Made by a program: the position numbers and the translations under genes
DNA from: Bog-159 sp963756605
Lineage (GTDB): Bacteria; Acidobacteriota; Terriglobia; Bryobacterales; Bryobacteraceae
Direction of reading: 5' to 3'
Assembly (NCBI GenBank): GCA_963756605.1
Contig: CAVWOT010000030.1
Span: forward strand, 310,001 to 374,000
Length of the DNA stretch: 64,000 bases
Shown here: piece by piece, positions 44,099-53,117 of the stretch
Layout of the letters: every line of letters starts with the position of its first letter
How positions within the stretch are numbered: the first letter of the stretch is position 1
The notes under the pieces: generated by a model
Told to the model about the DNA's origin: nothing
Seen by the model: the letters and a program-made list of their open reading frames with translations, nothing else
Databases searched by the model: none

Positions 44099-44740
44099 TT
44101 ATTTCGCGGCCGCGACGGGGGCGCTGCGCAGGCGGTTGGCAGCCGATTTCCGGAACGCGGCGACGGCCCGCTCCGCCAGCAGCAGCAGCACGATGCTGCC
44201 GTAGAGCAGCGGGAGCCGGACATCCGACTTCACCAGCCAGTAATAATGGATGACGCCCGCGCACGCGCTCACGTAGATCAAGCGGTGGAGCATTTGCCAG
44301 CGGTGTCCGCCCAGGCGCCGGATCCAACCGGCGGTGGAGGTAAGGGCCAACGGGATCATCGCCACAAAACCCACGAACCCGGCGGTGATGAAGGGCCGCT
44401 TCCACACGTCTTTCGCAATTTCATGGAAATCGAAAAACTTATCCAGCCACAGGTAGGTCATGAAGTGCAGGCATCCGTAGAAGAATGCGAACAGGCCCAG
44501 CATGCGGCGGAAGCGAATCAGGTCGGGCAGGCCCAGCAGCCGGCGCAGCGGCGTGACCGCCAGCGTGATCGCGAGAAAGCGCAAGGTCCAATCGCCAGTC
44601 GCGTGGGTGATGAATTCGATGGGATTCGGCCCGAGGTCCTGGTGAAGAGCTTTCCAGACAAGCAGCAGAGCGGGCGCCAGACAGAGCACAAAAAGCGGAA
44701 TCTTCAGCCATCGCCGGGAAAGAAGGCGCGTCGCGGGCAT
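44099..44740 (-). CDS. msrQ: MsrQ haem-binding membrane subunit
   Basis: 213 residues with about six membrane helices and conserved histidines (LGLFAFFYGCLHFMTYLW, HRWQMLHRLIYVSACAGVIHYYWLVKSD) as in MsrQ/YedZ ferric-reductase-like proteins. It passes electrons from the quinone pool to periplasmic MsrP. Gene follows msrP after a 7-base gap, so one transcript. Starts MPATRLLSRRWLK with a membrane segment soon after. Confidence 0.92.
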   Translation of the reverse strand: MPATRLLSRRWLKIPLFVLCLAPALLLVWKALHQDLGPNPIEFITHATGDWTLRFLAITLAVTPLRRLLGLPDLIRFRRMLGLFAFFYGCLHFMTYLWLDKFFDFHEIAKDVWKRPFITAGFVGFVAMIPLALTSTAGWIRRLGGHRWQMLHRLIYVSACAGVIHYYWLVKSDVRLPLLYGSIVLLLLAERAVAAFRKSAANRLRSAPVAAAK

Positions 44741-44747
44741 GCCGGCC

Positions 44748-45674
44748 TTAGTAATACTTGACGAGATTCATGCCGGTGTAGAGCTTGGCCACCTGATCGG
44801 CATATCCGTTGAACATGAGGGTCTTGCGTTTGCCGAACTCGCCCAGACGGCGTTCCGTGGCCTGGCTCCAGCGGGGATGGTCCACCTCCGGGTTCACATT
44901 TGAATAAAAGCCGTACTCGCGCGGGGCGGACATGTTCCAGGTGGTGGGCGGTTCCTTTTCGACGAACTTGATTTTCACGATCGACTTGATGCTCTTGAAA
45001 CCATACTTCCACGGCACCACCAGGCGCACAGGCGCGCCATCCTGGTTGGGCAAAACCTGTCCGTACATACCGAAGCAGAGCAGTGCCAGCGGGTGCATGG
45101 CTTCGTCCATGCGCAAGCCTTCTACGTAGGGGAAATTGATACCCGCCTCGCGGTCAGAGAGCATGTAGTGGGAGTCATAGAGGCTTTGGAACGCGACGTA
45201 CTTGGCCTTTTCGGTGGGCTGAGCGGCCTTGATCAGGTTGTTGAGCGGGAATCCGATCCAGGGTACGACAATGGACCAACCTTCCACGCAGCGATGCCGG
45301 TAGATGCGCTCTTCGAGGGGCGCCATTTTCATGAGGGCATCGAGATCGATAACCTGCTTCTTGGCCGCGCCGCCCTCGACGGTGACGCTCCAGGGCGAGG
45401 TCTTCAGCTTACCGGCATTCTGCGCGGGCTCATCCTTGCGGGTGCCGAATTCGTAGAAATTGTTGTAATTGGAGGTGTCCTTGAACGGGGTGATGGCTTC
45501 GTCGGTGCTGAAAGGGCCTTTGACCGCGGAAAGCTTAGCGGCGGCGCTCGCGCGGGTGGTGAACAAGGCAGCGCCGGCCAGCGGAATGCCAGCCAGGAAA
45601 CGCCTCCGGTTCAGATAGACATTCTTTGGTGTTACTTCCGAGTTGCGGATTTCATCCCCTCGTTTGACCAGCAT
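44748..45674 (-). CDS. msrP: MsrP molybdopterin methionine-sulfoxide reductase, catalytic subunit
   Basis: 308 residues. Tat signal NRRRFLAGIPLAGAALF, then the sulfite-oxidase-like fold with the Moco-binding cysteine in YRHRCVEGWSIVVPWIGFPL (about residue 125) and MYGQVLPNQDGAPVRLVVPWKYGFKSIKS. It reduces oxidised methionine in periplasmic proteins with electrons from MsrQ. The C-terminus GRRKTLMFNGYADQVAKLY type stretch matches the family. Confidence 0.95.
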   Translation of the reverse strand: MLVKRGDEIRNSEVTPKNVYLNRRRFLAGIPLAGAALFTTRASAAAKLSAVKGPFSTDEAITPFKDTSNYNNFYEFGTRKDEPAQNAGKLKTSPWSVTVEGGAAKKQVIDLDALMKMAPLEERIYRHRCVEGWSIVVPWIGFPLNNLIKAAQPTEKAKYVAFQSLYDSHYMLSDREAGINFPYVEGLRMDEAMHPLALLCFGMYGQVLPNQDGAPVRLVVPWKYGFKSIKSIVKIKFVEKEPPTTWNMSAPREYGFYSNVNPEVDHPRWSQATERRLGEFGKRKTLMFNGYADQVAKLYTGMNLVKYY

Positions 45675-45718
45675 ATATTCTCAATTATAGAAGACAGTTT
45701 GTGGAGATTTATTCCAGA

Positions 45719-45753
45719 GCGGGGCTTAAGCCCCGCGCCGGCTAAAGCCCGCC
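45719..45753. repeat. Dispersed repeat overlapping the debranching-enzyme 3' end
   Basis: GCGGGGCTTAAGCCCCGC is an 18-bp palindrome followed by GCCGGCTAAAGCCCGCC. The second part shares its core with the repeat at 18561-18607. It supplies the stop (CTA on the plus strand at 45742) and the last residues (DGGL) of the debranching enzyme. Confidence 0.7.
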
Positions 45754-47634
45754 ATCCACACTCACGCGGAGGAACTCGGCTACGCTCCAGGCTTGTGCGA
45801 TGCAACCGCCAGGACGGTGCGGAGCGTCGCCATCGAAGACTTCCGGAATCTGGCCGAGACCTTCCTGCGCGGCGTACCGTTGCAGCTCATCCAGGCATTG
45901 CGGGGCCCGACCGTACACGTAGGAGTATGCGGACACGTACGGTCCCATCAACCAGGGCCAGACCGTGCCTTGATGATAAGCACCGTCGCGGCTGGCGGGA
46001 TCGCTTTCGTAGCGGCCGCGGTAGTGCGGGTCGCCGGGGGCCAGCGTACGCAGTCCATAAGGCGTCAGGAGATGCTTCTCGACGGCGTCGACCACGGCCT
46101 TGGCTTTATCGCGCGGAAGCATTTTGTGGAAGAGGCTCACGGCGAAGATCTGGTTGGGCCGGAGGGAAGCATCGCGCGCGTCGCCATCGAGCACATCGTA
46201 GAGGCACGCAGCCGCCGCGTTCCAGAACAATTCGACGAAGCTGGCGCGCGCGCGATCGGCGAGGCCGCGATAATGTGCGCTATCGTCCGCGTGGCCGTAG
46301 CGCTGCGCCAGATCCTCCATCACGCGCAGGGCGTTATACCAGAGCGCCTGAATTTCGACCGGCTTACCTGTGCGCGGCGTCACCACCCAATCGCCGATTT
46401 TGGCATCCATCCAAGTTAACTGTACGCCTGCTTCGCCGGCGTGGAGCAGTCCGTCGTGGTCCAGATAGATGCCGTAGCGTGTGCCGCGTGCATGCCACGC
46501 GACGATTTCGGAAAGCACGTCATACAAATGGGTGCGGACGAAATCATAGTCGTGGGTATATTCGAGCAGGGCGCGCACAGCTTCGAAGAACCAAAGCGTG
46601 GCATCCACGGTGTTGTATTCCGGTGCTTCGCCGGCATCCGGAAATCGGTTGGGCAGCATGCCGCGATCCACGTGCGCGGCGAACGCCAGCAGAATGCTTT
46701 TAGCGATATCGGGACGGCCGGTCGCGAGGGTGAGTCCCGGCAGCGCGATCATGGTGTCGCGTCCCCAATCGCCGAACCAGTGATAGCCGGCGATCACGCT
46801 CGATTGGCTGCCGCGCTGCACGATGAATTGACCGGCGGCGCGCACCAGCAGGGGGATGGCGGAGGGCGCGGGGATCTCGGCGCGGGCCGGGCGCGCTGCG
46901 GTGGAGGCCGCGATGGAAACTGAGCGGTCGCGGCGCAGATCGAAAATCAGGACCAGTGGGTTGAACAGGTCTTCGTGGAAATCCAGGCCGCGCTCGCGTT
47001 CGCAGTCATATTCGAAATTGCGGAACCAACAGCCGGACGGCTGAATGTCGGCGCCTGAGTGATTCAGATAGAGCGATGGAAGGCCGCTATAGGGGGTCAG
47101 TTTGACGGAGCCGGCAGCGACGTCGAAGTGCGGGTTGAGCGCGGCGTTTTCGTGTGTGGTGGCGTGGTAATCGCGGAAGGCGATCAAAGGCCGCAACTCG
47201 AGCGTGCACGTGGCCGGGATCGCGCGGACGGGTGTGCGCAATTCATAGCGAATGATAGACGTATTTTCGCCAGGCGCCATGAAGACCGATTTTTCGAATT
47301 CGAGTCCTTCGATTTCATAGACGAAAACGGGAAAAGCGTCCTGGCGGAACTCTTTCAGCAGCAGGTGACCGTGCGGATGAACCACGCCGGGGTAGCGGTT
47401 CGCGGAGAGATCGTAGCGGCGGCCGTCGACGACCAGCGTCTCTTCCAGCTTGGAAAGCAGCAGCATGCGGCCTACGGGCGGTTTGGTGGCAGCCATCAGC
47501 AGGCCGTGATAGCGGCGGGTATTCAGCCCGATGATGGTGGACGACGCATACCCGCCGAGCCCGTTAGTCTGGAGCCATTCGCGGCGTAGGGCTACATCGA
47601 GATTCCGGCAGGCGGCGCGATCGAAGCGAATCAT
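45742..47634 (-). CDS. Glycogen debranching enzyme (amylo-alpha-1,6-glucosidase, GH133-type)
   Basis: 630 residues. An N-terminal bacterial GDE domain (about 1-230: REWLQTNGLGGYASSTIIGLNTRRYHGLLMAA) and a C-terminal (alpha/alpha)6 catalytic domain with YHWFGDWGRDTMIALPGL, YNTVDATLWFF, QLTWMDAKIGDW and SRDGAYHQGTVWPW, which include the acid residues of the amylo-1,6-glucosidase family. It hydrolyses alpha-1,6 branches of glycogen. No glycogen synthase or phosphorylase is in the window. Start overlaps the DUF1223 stop (TAATG). Confidence 0.92.
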   Translation of the reverse strand: MIRFDRAACRNLDVALRREWLQTNGLGGYASSTIIGLNTRRYHGLLMAATKPPVGRMLLLSKLEETLVVDGRRYDLSANRYPGVVHPHGHLLLKEFRQDAFPVFVYEIEGLEFEKSVFMAPGENTSIIRYELRTPVRAIPATCTLELRPLIAFRDYHATTHENAALNPHFDVAAGSVKLTPYSGLPSLYLNHSGADIQPSGCWFRNFEYDCERERGLDFHEDLFNPLVLIFDLRRDRSVSIAASTAARPARAEIPAPSAIPLLVRAAGQFIVQRGSQSSVIAGYHWFGDWGRDTMIALPGLTLATGRPDIAKSILLAFAAHVDRGMLPNRFPDAGEAPEYNTVDATLWFFEAVRALLEYTHDYDFVRTHLYDVLSEIVAWHARGTRYGIYLDHDGLLHAGEAGVQLTWMDAKIGDWVVTPRTGKPVEIQALWYNALRVMEDLAQRYGHADDSAHYRGLADRARASFVELFWNAAAACLYDVLDGDARDASLRPNQIFAVSLFHKMLPRDKAKAVVDAVEKHLLTPYGLRTLAPGDPHYRGRYESDPASRDGAYHQGTVWPWLMGPYVSAYSYVYGRAPQCLDELQRYAAQEGLGQIPEVFDGDAPHRPGGCIAQAWSVAEFLRVSVDGGL

Positions 47635-48425
47635 TACGGAAGAGGGTGGCCGGACTGGGCGGGAATGGCATACACAGCGGCGCCCCAGACGCGGCCATCG
47701 CCGGACTCCTGCACGAAGGCGATTAGACGGGAACCAGCCGGCGTTTTGAATGTGCGCGGCGAAAGCCTGGTTCGAAGCACACTCTCGGTGCCGATGCTGC
47801 CTACCTGCCGGATGTCCGATACGATCGAGACGTGATGCAGGCGGCGGCCGCGATTCTCTCCGCTCAGGACATTCGATGTCCCGCTATCCGCGGCAGAGGC
47901 TACATAGACATTCGCCTTATGGGTCTTGCCGGCGGGCAGAGGATCGACTTCCAGGGTCAGGCTACCATCGCCAGACGGCGCAGGGAGAATGCGAATGCCG
48001 ACCTTAGGCTGCCCGATGGCTTGCCGGACGGCGATTTCGACCTTTTGGCGGTCGCCGCCAACGCATTCGGCATTGCCGTCAATAACCATCTCGGGTGTGT
48101 AGGGATCGGAGAGTCCGAAGCGCCGGACGTAGTTTTGTTGGCGGGTGGTGAACAGCGCCGCAGAGTAGGGATCGGTCCACCCATCGTGGTTCCAGTAATC
48201 CACGTGTTCGCTGAGAACGATGATTTGCGCGCCGGCGATGGGCTGGTCGCGGTCCAGTTTCTCGAGCAGGGCGTCGGCGGGCGGACAAGTGGAGCAGCCT
48301 TCGGAGGTGAATAGCTCTACGAGTACCGGTTGGCGCGGGGGATTAACATTGTCCGCCGGGGCCGCGGCTTCTGGACTGGCCAGAACGAGCAAGGCGGCGG
48401 TAAACGAGAGCAGTTTTATTGGCAT
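47634..48425 (-). CDS. DUF1223 secreted thioredoxin-like protein
   Basis: 263 residues from the ATG at 48425, preceded by GGGAGGGG about nine bases upstream; signal peptide LLSFTAALLVLASPEAAAP. LVELFTSEGCSTCPPADALLEKLD holds the Cys-x-x-Cys pair of DUF1223, in a thioredoxin-like fold, and LSEHVDYWNHDGWTDPYS is a family landmark. Redox function is inferred. Its stop overlaps the debranching-enzyme start, an odd coupling of a periplasmic and a cytoplasmic protein. Confidence 0.85.
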   Translation of the reverse strand: MPIKLLSFTAALLVLASPEAAAPADNVNPPRQPVLVELFTSEGCSTCPPADALLEKLDRDQPIAGAQIIVLSEHVDYWNHDGWTDPYSAALFTTRQQNYVRRFGLSDPYTPEMVIDGNAECVGGDRQKVEIAVRQAIGQPKVGIRILPAPSGDGSLTLEVDPLPAGKTHKANVYVASAADSGTSNVLSGENRGRRLHHVSIVSDIRQVGSIGTESVLRTRLSPRTFKTPAGSRLIAFVQESGDGRVWGAAVYAIPAQSGHPLP

Positions 48426-48483
48426 GTGGAATTCCCCTCCCTTCCAATTTTCGCGCAAATTGCGGCGCCGGCGGCTTGGCAGT

Positions 48484-48573
48484 GTGGGGCAGGATTCCAA
48501 TCCTGTGCGGGTCCTCCAGGACCCGCCCTCGGCCGACGTGGACGTCGGCCGCAGGACTGGAGTCCTGCCCCAC
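48484..48573. repeat. Composite palindromic element with 20-bp terminal inverted repeats
   Basis: The left end GTGGGGCAGGATTCCAATCC and the right end, reversed, GTGGGGCAGGACTCCAGTCC agree at 18 of 20 bases. Inside are CGGGTCCTCCAGGACCCG and GGCCGACGTGGACGTCGGCC, both found at 18646-18763. The element is 90 bp and non-coding, and sits in the divergent region between the DUF1223 and three-domain genes; it would be a REP/MITE-like mobile palindrome. Confidence 0.75.
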
Positions 48574-48609
48574 GGCGACCGTAGGATAGACTGGAAAAAA
48601 CACCTTCAC

Positions 48610-51600
48610 GTGGCGGGAAATCATCGTACTTTCGTTTTCCACGATCCGAGCGGCAAACGCTGGCAACGCTTCCGGCGCAGCCTGCAGACGGGCGCGATCT
48701 TCGTCGGCATCCTGCTGGTGCTTTTCGTACTGAGCATGGCGGTGAGCCCGCAGATTCCCGCTTTAGGGCTGCCGCAGGTCGAGCATATCCCTGGGCTGGA
48801 AGATGTCCCCGCCATCATTCGCGGTGAACGGCCCATACGCAACGTGCCGTTCAAGCTGCGGCGGGCCGCGGGCAATATCAAATACGTGCGGTCCGCCTCG
48901 CCCGTGCTGCATCCCAAAACCGCCGCACGCGTGAAGACGGACAGTCCGATTGTGTTCGGATTCTATGTGAACTGGGATCCGGCCAGCATGGTCTCGCTGC
49001 GTATGCATATCACACATCTTACTCATCTGGTTCCGGAGTGGCTGATTCTGCGCAACAACAAAGGCGATCTGGATGACCAGAGCGATCCCACCGTGATGGC
49101 CATCGCCACGCAGGCGAAGCTGCCCATCCTGGCCCTGGTCACCAACTACCGAGATGGCTGGCAGCCGCGCGACGTGCACCAGATCCTGCACGATGCCGAT
49201 GCCCGCGCCGATCTGGTCGACAGCATCTACAGCAATCTGACGGAGCACCATTTTGCCGGCGTCAATATCGATTTCGAAGAGTTGGGGCCGCGCGATCGCG
49301 GGCCCTTCGTAGCATTCATGCGCCAATTGCGCGCGAAAATCGAGCCGGCGGGTTTGCTGCTCACCGAGAGCGTCCCGATCGACGACCCGGCTTACGACCT
49401 GAAGCAACTGGCGGAGGTGAACGATTATCTGGTGCCTATGGTTTACGACGAGCACTACCAGTCCGGTGAACCGGGTCCCATTGCGTCACAGGCCTGGTTT
49501 CAGAAAGAGATCGATCGTTTGGGCCGGATCGCGGCGCCCGCGAAGATGGTGGTTGGGATCGGCAATTACGGTTACGACTGGACCATCGGCGGCATGGGGT
49601 CTACAGAGGCGAAATTTGGCGAAGTGATGTCGCAGGCCGCTCGCAATCGCGTGACTGTGGCATGGGATTCGGTAATGGCCAACCCGGTTTTTCGCTACCA
49701 ATCCGGCGGCCGGCAGCATGAAGTCTGGTTCCTGGACGCGGTCACCGGTTTGAACGAGGCGCGTGGTGTAGCCGACGGCGGTTTCCGCGGCGTGGCGCTG
49801 TGGCGATTGGGCGCCGAGGATCCGGACCTGTGGAACGTGCTCAGGCCGGACGGGTGGCCTGGCACCGATTACGATGGCCGGCAACTGGCGGTCCTGAGCG
49901 CGCAAAAATCCGTGGACGAATATGGGAATGGCGATGTGTTGCGCATCGTGGAAACGCCGCGCGATGGGAGCCGCCAGGTGTGGCGCGCCACGGATGGCCG
50001 TTACGCCGAGCAGTATGGGCAGGCGCCGTCATACTATACGATCGAAGCCACCGGGGGCCAAGGCGATCGTAAGGTTCTGTGCCTGACCTTCGACGACGGT
50101 CCGGATCCGCGCTACACTCCCGCGATCCTCGACGTCCTGCGCAACCGCGGCGTGCGGGCGACATTTTTTGTCATCGGCGCGAATGCCGATCAGAACATCG
50201 GACTGGTGCAGCGTGCGTACGCCGAAGGCCACGACATCGGCAACCATACTTACACGCATCCGAATATCGCGCTGGTGTCGGACGAGCGGGCGGCCCTGGA
50301 ACTGAGCACGACGGAGCGCATCATCGAAAATGCGCTGGGCGTTTCCACCGTGTTGTTCCGGCCGCCGTATAACGCCGACAGCCAGCCACAGACTCCCGAG
50401 GAGATCCTGCCGGTGCTGCGCGCGCAAAAAGCCGGCTATGTGACGGTAGGGGAGCGCATCGATCCACGCGACTGGGTGAAGGGTGTTTCGGCGGATGAGA
50501 TCGTGTCGGACGTGCGCAACGAGTTGGAATCCGCTGAGGACCCGGGCCACGTGATTCTGTTGCACGATGCCGGCGGCGACCGGTCGGCGACCGTGGCGGC
50601 ACTGCCGCGCATCCTGGTTGGATTGCAGGCGGAAGGCTATCGGTTCGTTCCGCTGAGCGAACTGCTGGGACAAACTCGCGCGCAACTGATGCCGCGGCCA
50701 TCCGGTGCTGAGATGCGCTGGGCGCGCATCGAAGGCGGCGCTTTCGACTCGCAGGGAACATTCAAGAAAATCATCGGCATGCTGTTTCTGTGGGCTATTT
50801 ATCTGACTTTGGCGCGCTCGCTGTTTTACGGAATTCTGGCGCTGGCGCAGAAATGGCGCACGCGGCATCGGCGTTTCGATGCGGCATTCCGGCCGCCGGT
50901 ATCGGTAGTGATCGCCGCGTACAACGAGGAGAAGGTGATCCTGCGCACGGTGGAATCCATTCTGGGCAACGGGTATGACGATGTGGAACTGGTGGTGGTG
51001 GATGACGGCTCGCGGGACGCCACACTGGACGTGCTGCGACGGACTTTTGGCGCGCGGCCCGAGGTACGCATCCTGACGCAGCCGAACGGCGGCAAGTCGG
51101 CCGCACTGAACAATGCGATCGCGCACGCGCGCCACGATATCCTGATCGCCCTGGATGCGGACACCATATTCCGCGCCGGCACGATAGGCAAGCTGGTTCG
51201 GCATTTCGCCGACTCACGCGTGGGTGCGGTTTCCGGAAATGCGCGTGTGGGAAACCGGCGCCGCTGGATCACGCGCTTCCAATCCATCGAATATATTTAC
51301 GGCTTCAACCTGGATCGCCGGGCGCTCGACCTGCTGAACGCCATCACAGTGGTGCCGGGTGCCGTGGGCGCGTGGCGCAAAGAGGCGATCGAGAAATTGG
51401 GTGGATTCGGCGGCGACACGCTGGCCGAAGATACCGACCTGACTTTGCAGATGCGCCGTGCGGGATACCAGATCCGCTACGAAGAGGCAGCCGTGGCTTT
51501 CACCGAAGCGCCCGAAGATACGCGCGGGCTGGCCAAGCAGCGCTTCCGTTGGGCGTTCGGCACGTTGCAGGCGGCGTGGAAGCATCGCGACGCGCTGTTT

Positions 51601-51960
51601 GTGCCCAAGTACGGATCGCTCGGTTTCGTGGCCCTACCCAGCATCTGGATCTTCCAGGTGCTGCTGTCGGCGCTCTCACCTTTCGCCGAGTTGGCCATGA
51701 TCGTGGCATTATTTGCGGGCAACTGGCGCATCGTGCTGGTATTCTATCTCGCCTTCTTCGTACTGGAGTTTCTGACCGGCCTGGTGGCGTACTGGCTGGA
51801 AGGCGAAAAACCGTGGGACCTGGCGCTGCTGTTTTTTCAGCGCATCTATTACCGCGAGCTGATGTATTACGTCGTGGCCAAGTCGCTTATCTATGCTGTA
51901 CGGGGCCGCGTGGTCGGCTGGGGCAAGCTGGAGCGGCGGGCTACCGTGCAGGGAGTTTAG
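48610..51960 (+). CDS. Three-domain glycan enzyme: GH18-like, NodB-type deacetylase and GT2 synthase
   Basis: About 1116 residues. From the GTG at 48610 (no good ATG; the frame is open further upstream through the palindromic repeat, unlikely real): a cytoplasmic start, one TM at about 25-44, then a GH18-like domain (about 112-430, GVNIDFEELGPRD with acids at 220-223), a NodB polysaccharide-deacetylase domain (about 485-690, LTFDDGPDP at 491-499, GHDIGNHTYTHPN) and a GT2 domain (about 762-1010, VVIAAYNEE, LDADT, AEDTD, KQRFRW) with C-terminal TM helices. The set resembles chitin/PNAG-type synthesis, deacetylation and trimming in one chain. Inference: makes or remodels a beta-linked amino-sugar polymer. 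Confidence 0.88.
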   Translation: MAGNHRTFVFHDPSGKRWQRFRRSLQTGAIFVGILLVLFVLSMAVSPQIPALGLPQVEHIPGLEDVPAIIRGERPIRNVPFKLRRAAGNIKYVRSASPVLHPKTAARVKTDSPIVFGFYVNWDPASMVSLRMHITHLTHLVPEWLILRNNKGDLDDQSDPTVMAIATQAKLPILALVTNYRDGWQPRDVHQILHDADARADLVDSIYSNLTEHHFAGVNIDFEELGPRDRGPFVAFMRQLRAKIEPAGLLLTESVPIDDPAYDLKQLAEVNDYLVPMVYDEHYQSGEPGPIASQAWFQKEIDRLGRIAAPAKMVVGIGNYGYDWTIGGMGSTEAKFGEVMSQAARNRVTVAWDSVMANPVFRYQSGGRQHEVWFLDAVTGLNEARGVADGGFRGVALWRLGAEDPDLWNVLRPDGWPGTDYDGRQLAVLSAQKSVDEYGNGDVLRIVETPRDGSRQVWRATDGRYAEQYGQAPSYYTIEATGGQGDRKVLCLTFDDGPDPRYTPAILDVLRNRGVRATFFVIGANADQNIGLVQRAYAEGHDIGNHTYTHPNIALVSDERAALELSTTERIIENALGVSTVLFRPPYNADSQPQTPEEILPVLRAQKAGYVTVGERIDPRDWVKGVSADEIVSDVRNELESAEDPGHVILLHDAGGDRSATVAALPRILVGLQAEGYRFVPLSELLGQTRAQLMPRPSGAEMRWARIEGGAFDSQGTFKKIIGMLFLWAIYLTLARSLFYGILALAQKWRTRHRRFDAAFRPPVSVVIAAYNEEKVILRTVESILGNGYDDVELVVVDDGSRDATLDVLRRTFGARPEVRILTQPNGGKSAALNNAIAHARHDILIALDADTIFRAGTIGKLVRHFADSRVGAVSGNARVGNRRRWITRFQSIEYIYGFNLDRRALDLLNAITVVPGAVGAWRKEAIEKLGGFGGDTLAEDTDLTLQMRRAGYQIRYEEAAVAFTEAPEDTRGLAKQRFRWAFGTLQAAWKHRDALFVPKYGSLGFVALPSIWIFQVLLSALSPFAELAMIVALFAGNWRIVLVFYLAFFVLEFLTGLVAYWLEGEKPWDLALLFFQRIYYRELMYYVVAKSLIYAVRGRVVGWGKLERRATVQGV

Positions 51961-51975
51961 CGTACAATCTGAATT

Positions 51976-52518
51976 ATGAGCACCACCGCAGCGGCGATGA
52001 CGGTCGACGAATTCCTGAAGCTGCCCGAGGTCGAGGGACAGAAAACGGAGTTGATCCATGGAGAGGTGGTTTCGATGGCCTATGCGGGATTCATACACGA
52101 GCGCGTCAAATCCAACGTGAACGAGATTCTGGTCGCTTGGCTCCTTCAACACCGGCTCGGCAAGGGTTTCCTCGAAACGACATATCGCCTCGACGCGGAA
52201 GTGGCCGTCATGCCCGATTTGAGCGTGCTGCGCAACGAGCGCCTGATACCCGCTACCGACGATTTGCCGACGGGCGCACCAGACCTTGCCATCGAGGTTG
52301 TCTCGTCGGAATCCGCCGCGCACCTGCGCTCCAAGATTCAGCTCTATCTCAAGCACGGCGGTAAGGGGGTCTGGGCAATCTATCCGGGACAGCGTTTGGT
52401 GGAAGTTTACAGCGCAAATAACCACGTCGCGATTTTTGAGTGCGCGGACGTGCTGGAAGACCGCGCTGCCCTGCCCGGTTTCAGTACTCCCGTCAGTGCA
52501 ATCTTCGAAGGTTTGTAG
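51976..52518 (+). CDS. Uma2-family (PD-(D/E)XK) endonuclease-like protein
   Basis: 180 residues. TVDEFLKLPEVEGQKTELIHGEVV, ERLIPATDDLPTGAPDLAIEVVSSESA and KIQLYLKHGGKGVWAIYPGQRLVEVY give the Uma2/DUF820 fold with acid (PDLAIEVVS) and Lys-containing strand of the PD-(D/E)XK nuclease core. Family members are common in cyanobacteria and acidobacteria; role unclear. Begins 16 bases after the three-domain gene. A broken tandem copy follows at 52567. Confidence 0.85.
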   Translation: MSTTAAAMTVDEFLKLPEVEGQKTELIHGEVVSMAYAGFIHERVKSNVNEILVAWLLQHRLGKGFLETTYRLDAEVAVMPDLSVLRNERLIPATDDLPTGAPDLAIEVVSSESAAHLRSKIQLYLKHGGKGVWAIYPGQRLVEVYSANNHVAIFECADVLEDRAALPGFSTPVSAIFEGL

Positions 52519-52566
52519 GCCTATTTTCCGTTCCCGCGCGCAAGCATAACGTAAATAATCTCGATT

Positions 52567-53117
52567 ATGAGCACCACCACCGCACCGATGACGGTCGATG
52601 AATTCCTGAGCCTGCCCGATATCGAGGAGCAGCGGGTCGAGCTGATCGAAGGAGCGGTGGCTGACATGCCTGACATGCCTGCTGGGGGGCCCAATCACGA
52701 GCGGTAAAGTCGAATCTGAATGAAATCCTGGTGCTTTGGCTCGTTAAGCACGGGGTCGGAAAAGTATTTATCGAATCGGGGTACCGGCTCGCGGAACGCT
52801 CTTTGCTTGCGCCGGACATTAGCGTGCTGAACCTCGAACGGATCAACCAGAGCGGCAAAGACCTGCTTCGCGGCGCTCCGGACCTGGCCATTGAAATCGT
52901 ATCCTCGGAAACCGCCAACCGGCTGCAAACCAAAATCAGGCTTTACTTCAAGCACGGCGCCAAGGCGGTTTGGCTGATATTTCTCGAGACGCGCACGATT
53001 CAGGTCAGCCACCCAGACGGGCACACCGTCACTCTCGAACAAGACCAGAATCTCGAAGATTCCGACGGCCTGCCGGGCTTCAGCACTCCCATCAGCGCCA
53101 TCTTTGATCACCTATAG
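52567..53117 (+). pseudogene. Second Uma2 copy, frameshifted
   Basis: The ATG at 52567 opens TTAPMTVDEFLSLPDIEEQRVELIEGAV, then stops at TAA near 52707 right after PNHER. A one-base loss there would explain it: in the next frame the sequence continues KSNLNEILVLWLVKHGVGKVFIESGYRLAER through the catalytic PDLAIEIVSSETA to FDHL at 53117. A nine-base tandem duplication (TGACATGCC twice) lies just before the break. The downstream fragment (from 52731) keeps the nuclease core. Confidence 0.85.

Noticed and set aside
45093..46703. Long forward reading frame (536 codons) antisense to msrP and the debranching enzyme
   Set aside because: It is the complement of well-recognised genes; its product has no motifs and its composition is that expected for an antisense frame in high-GC DNA.
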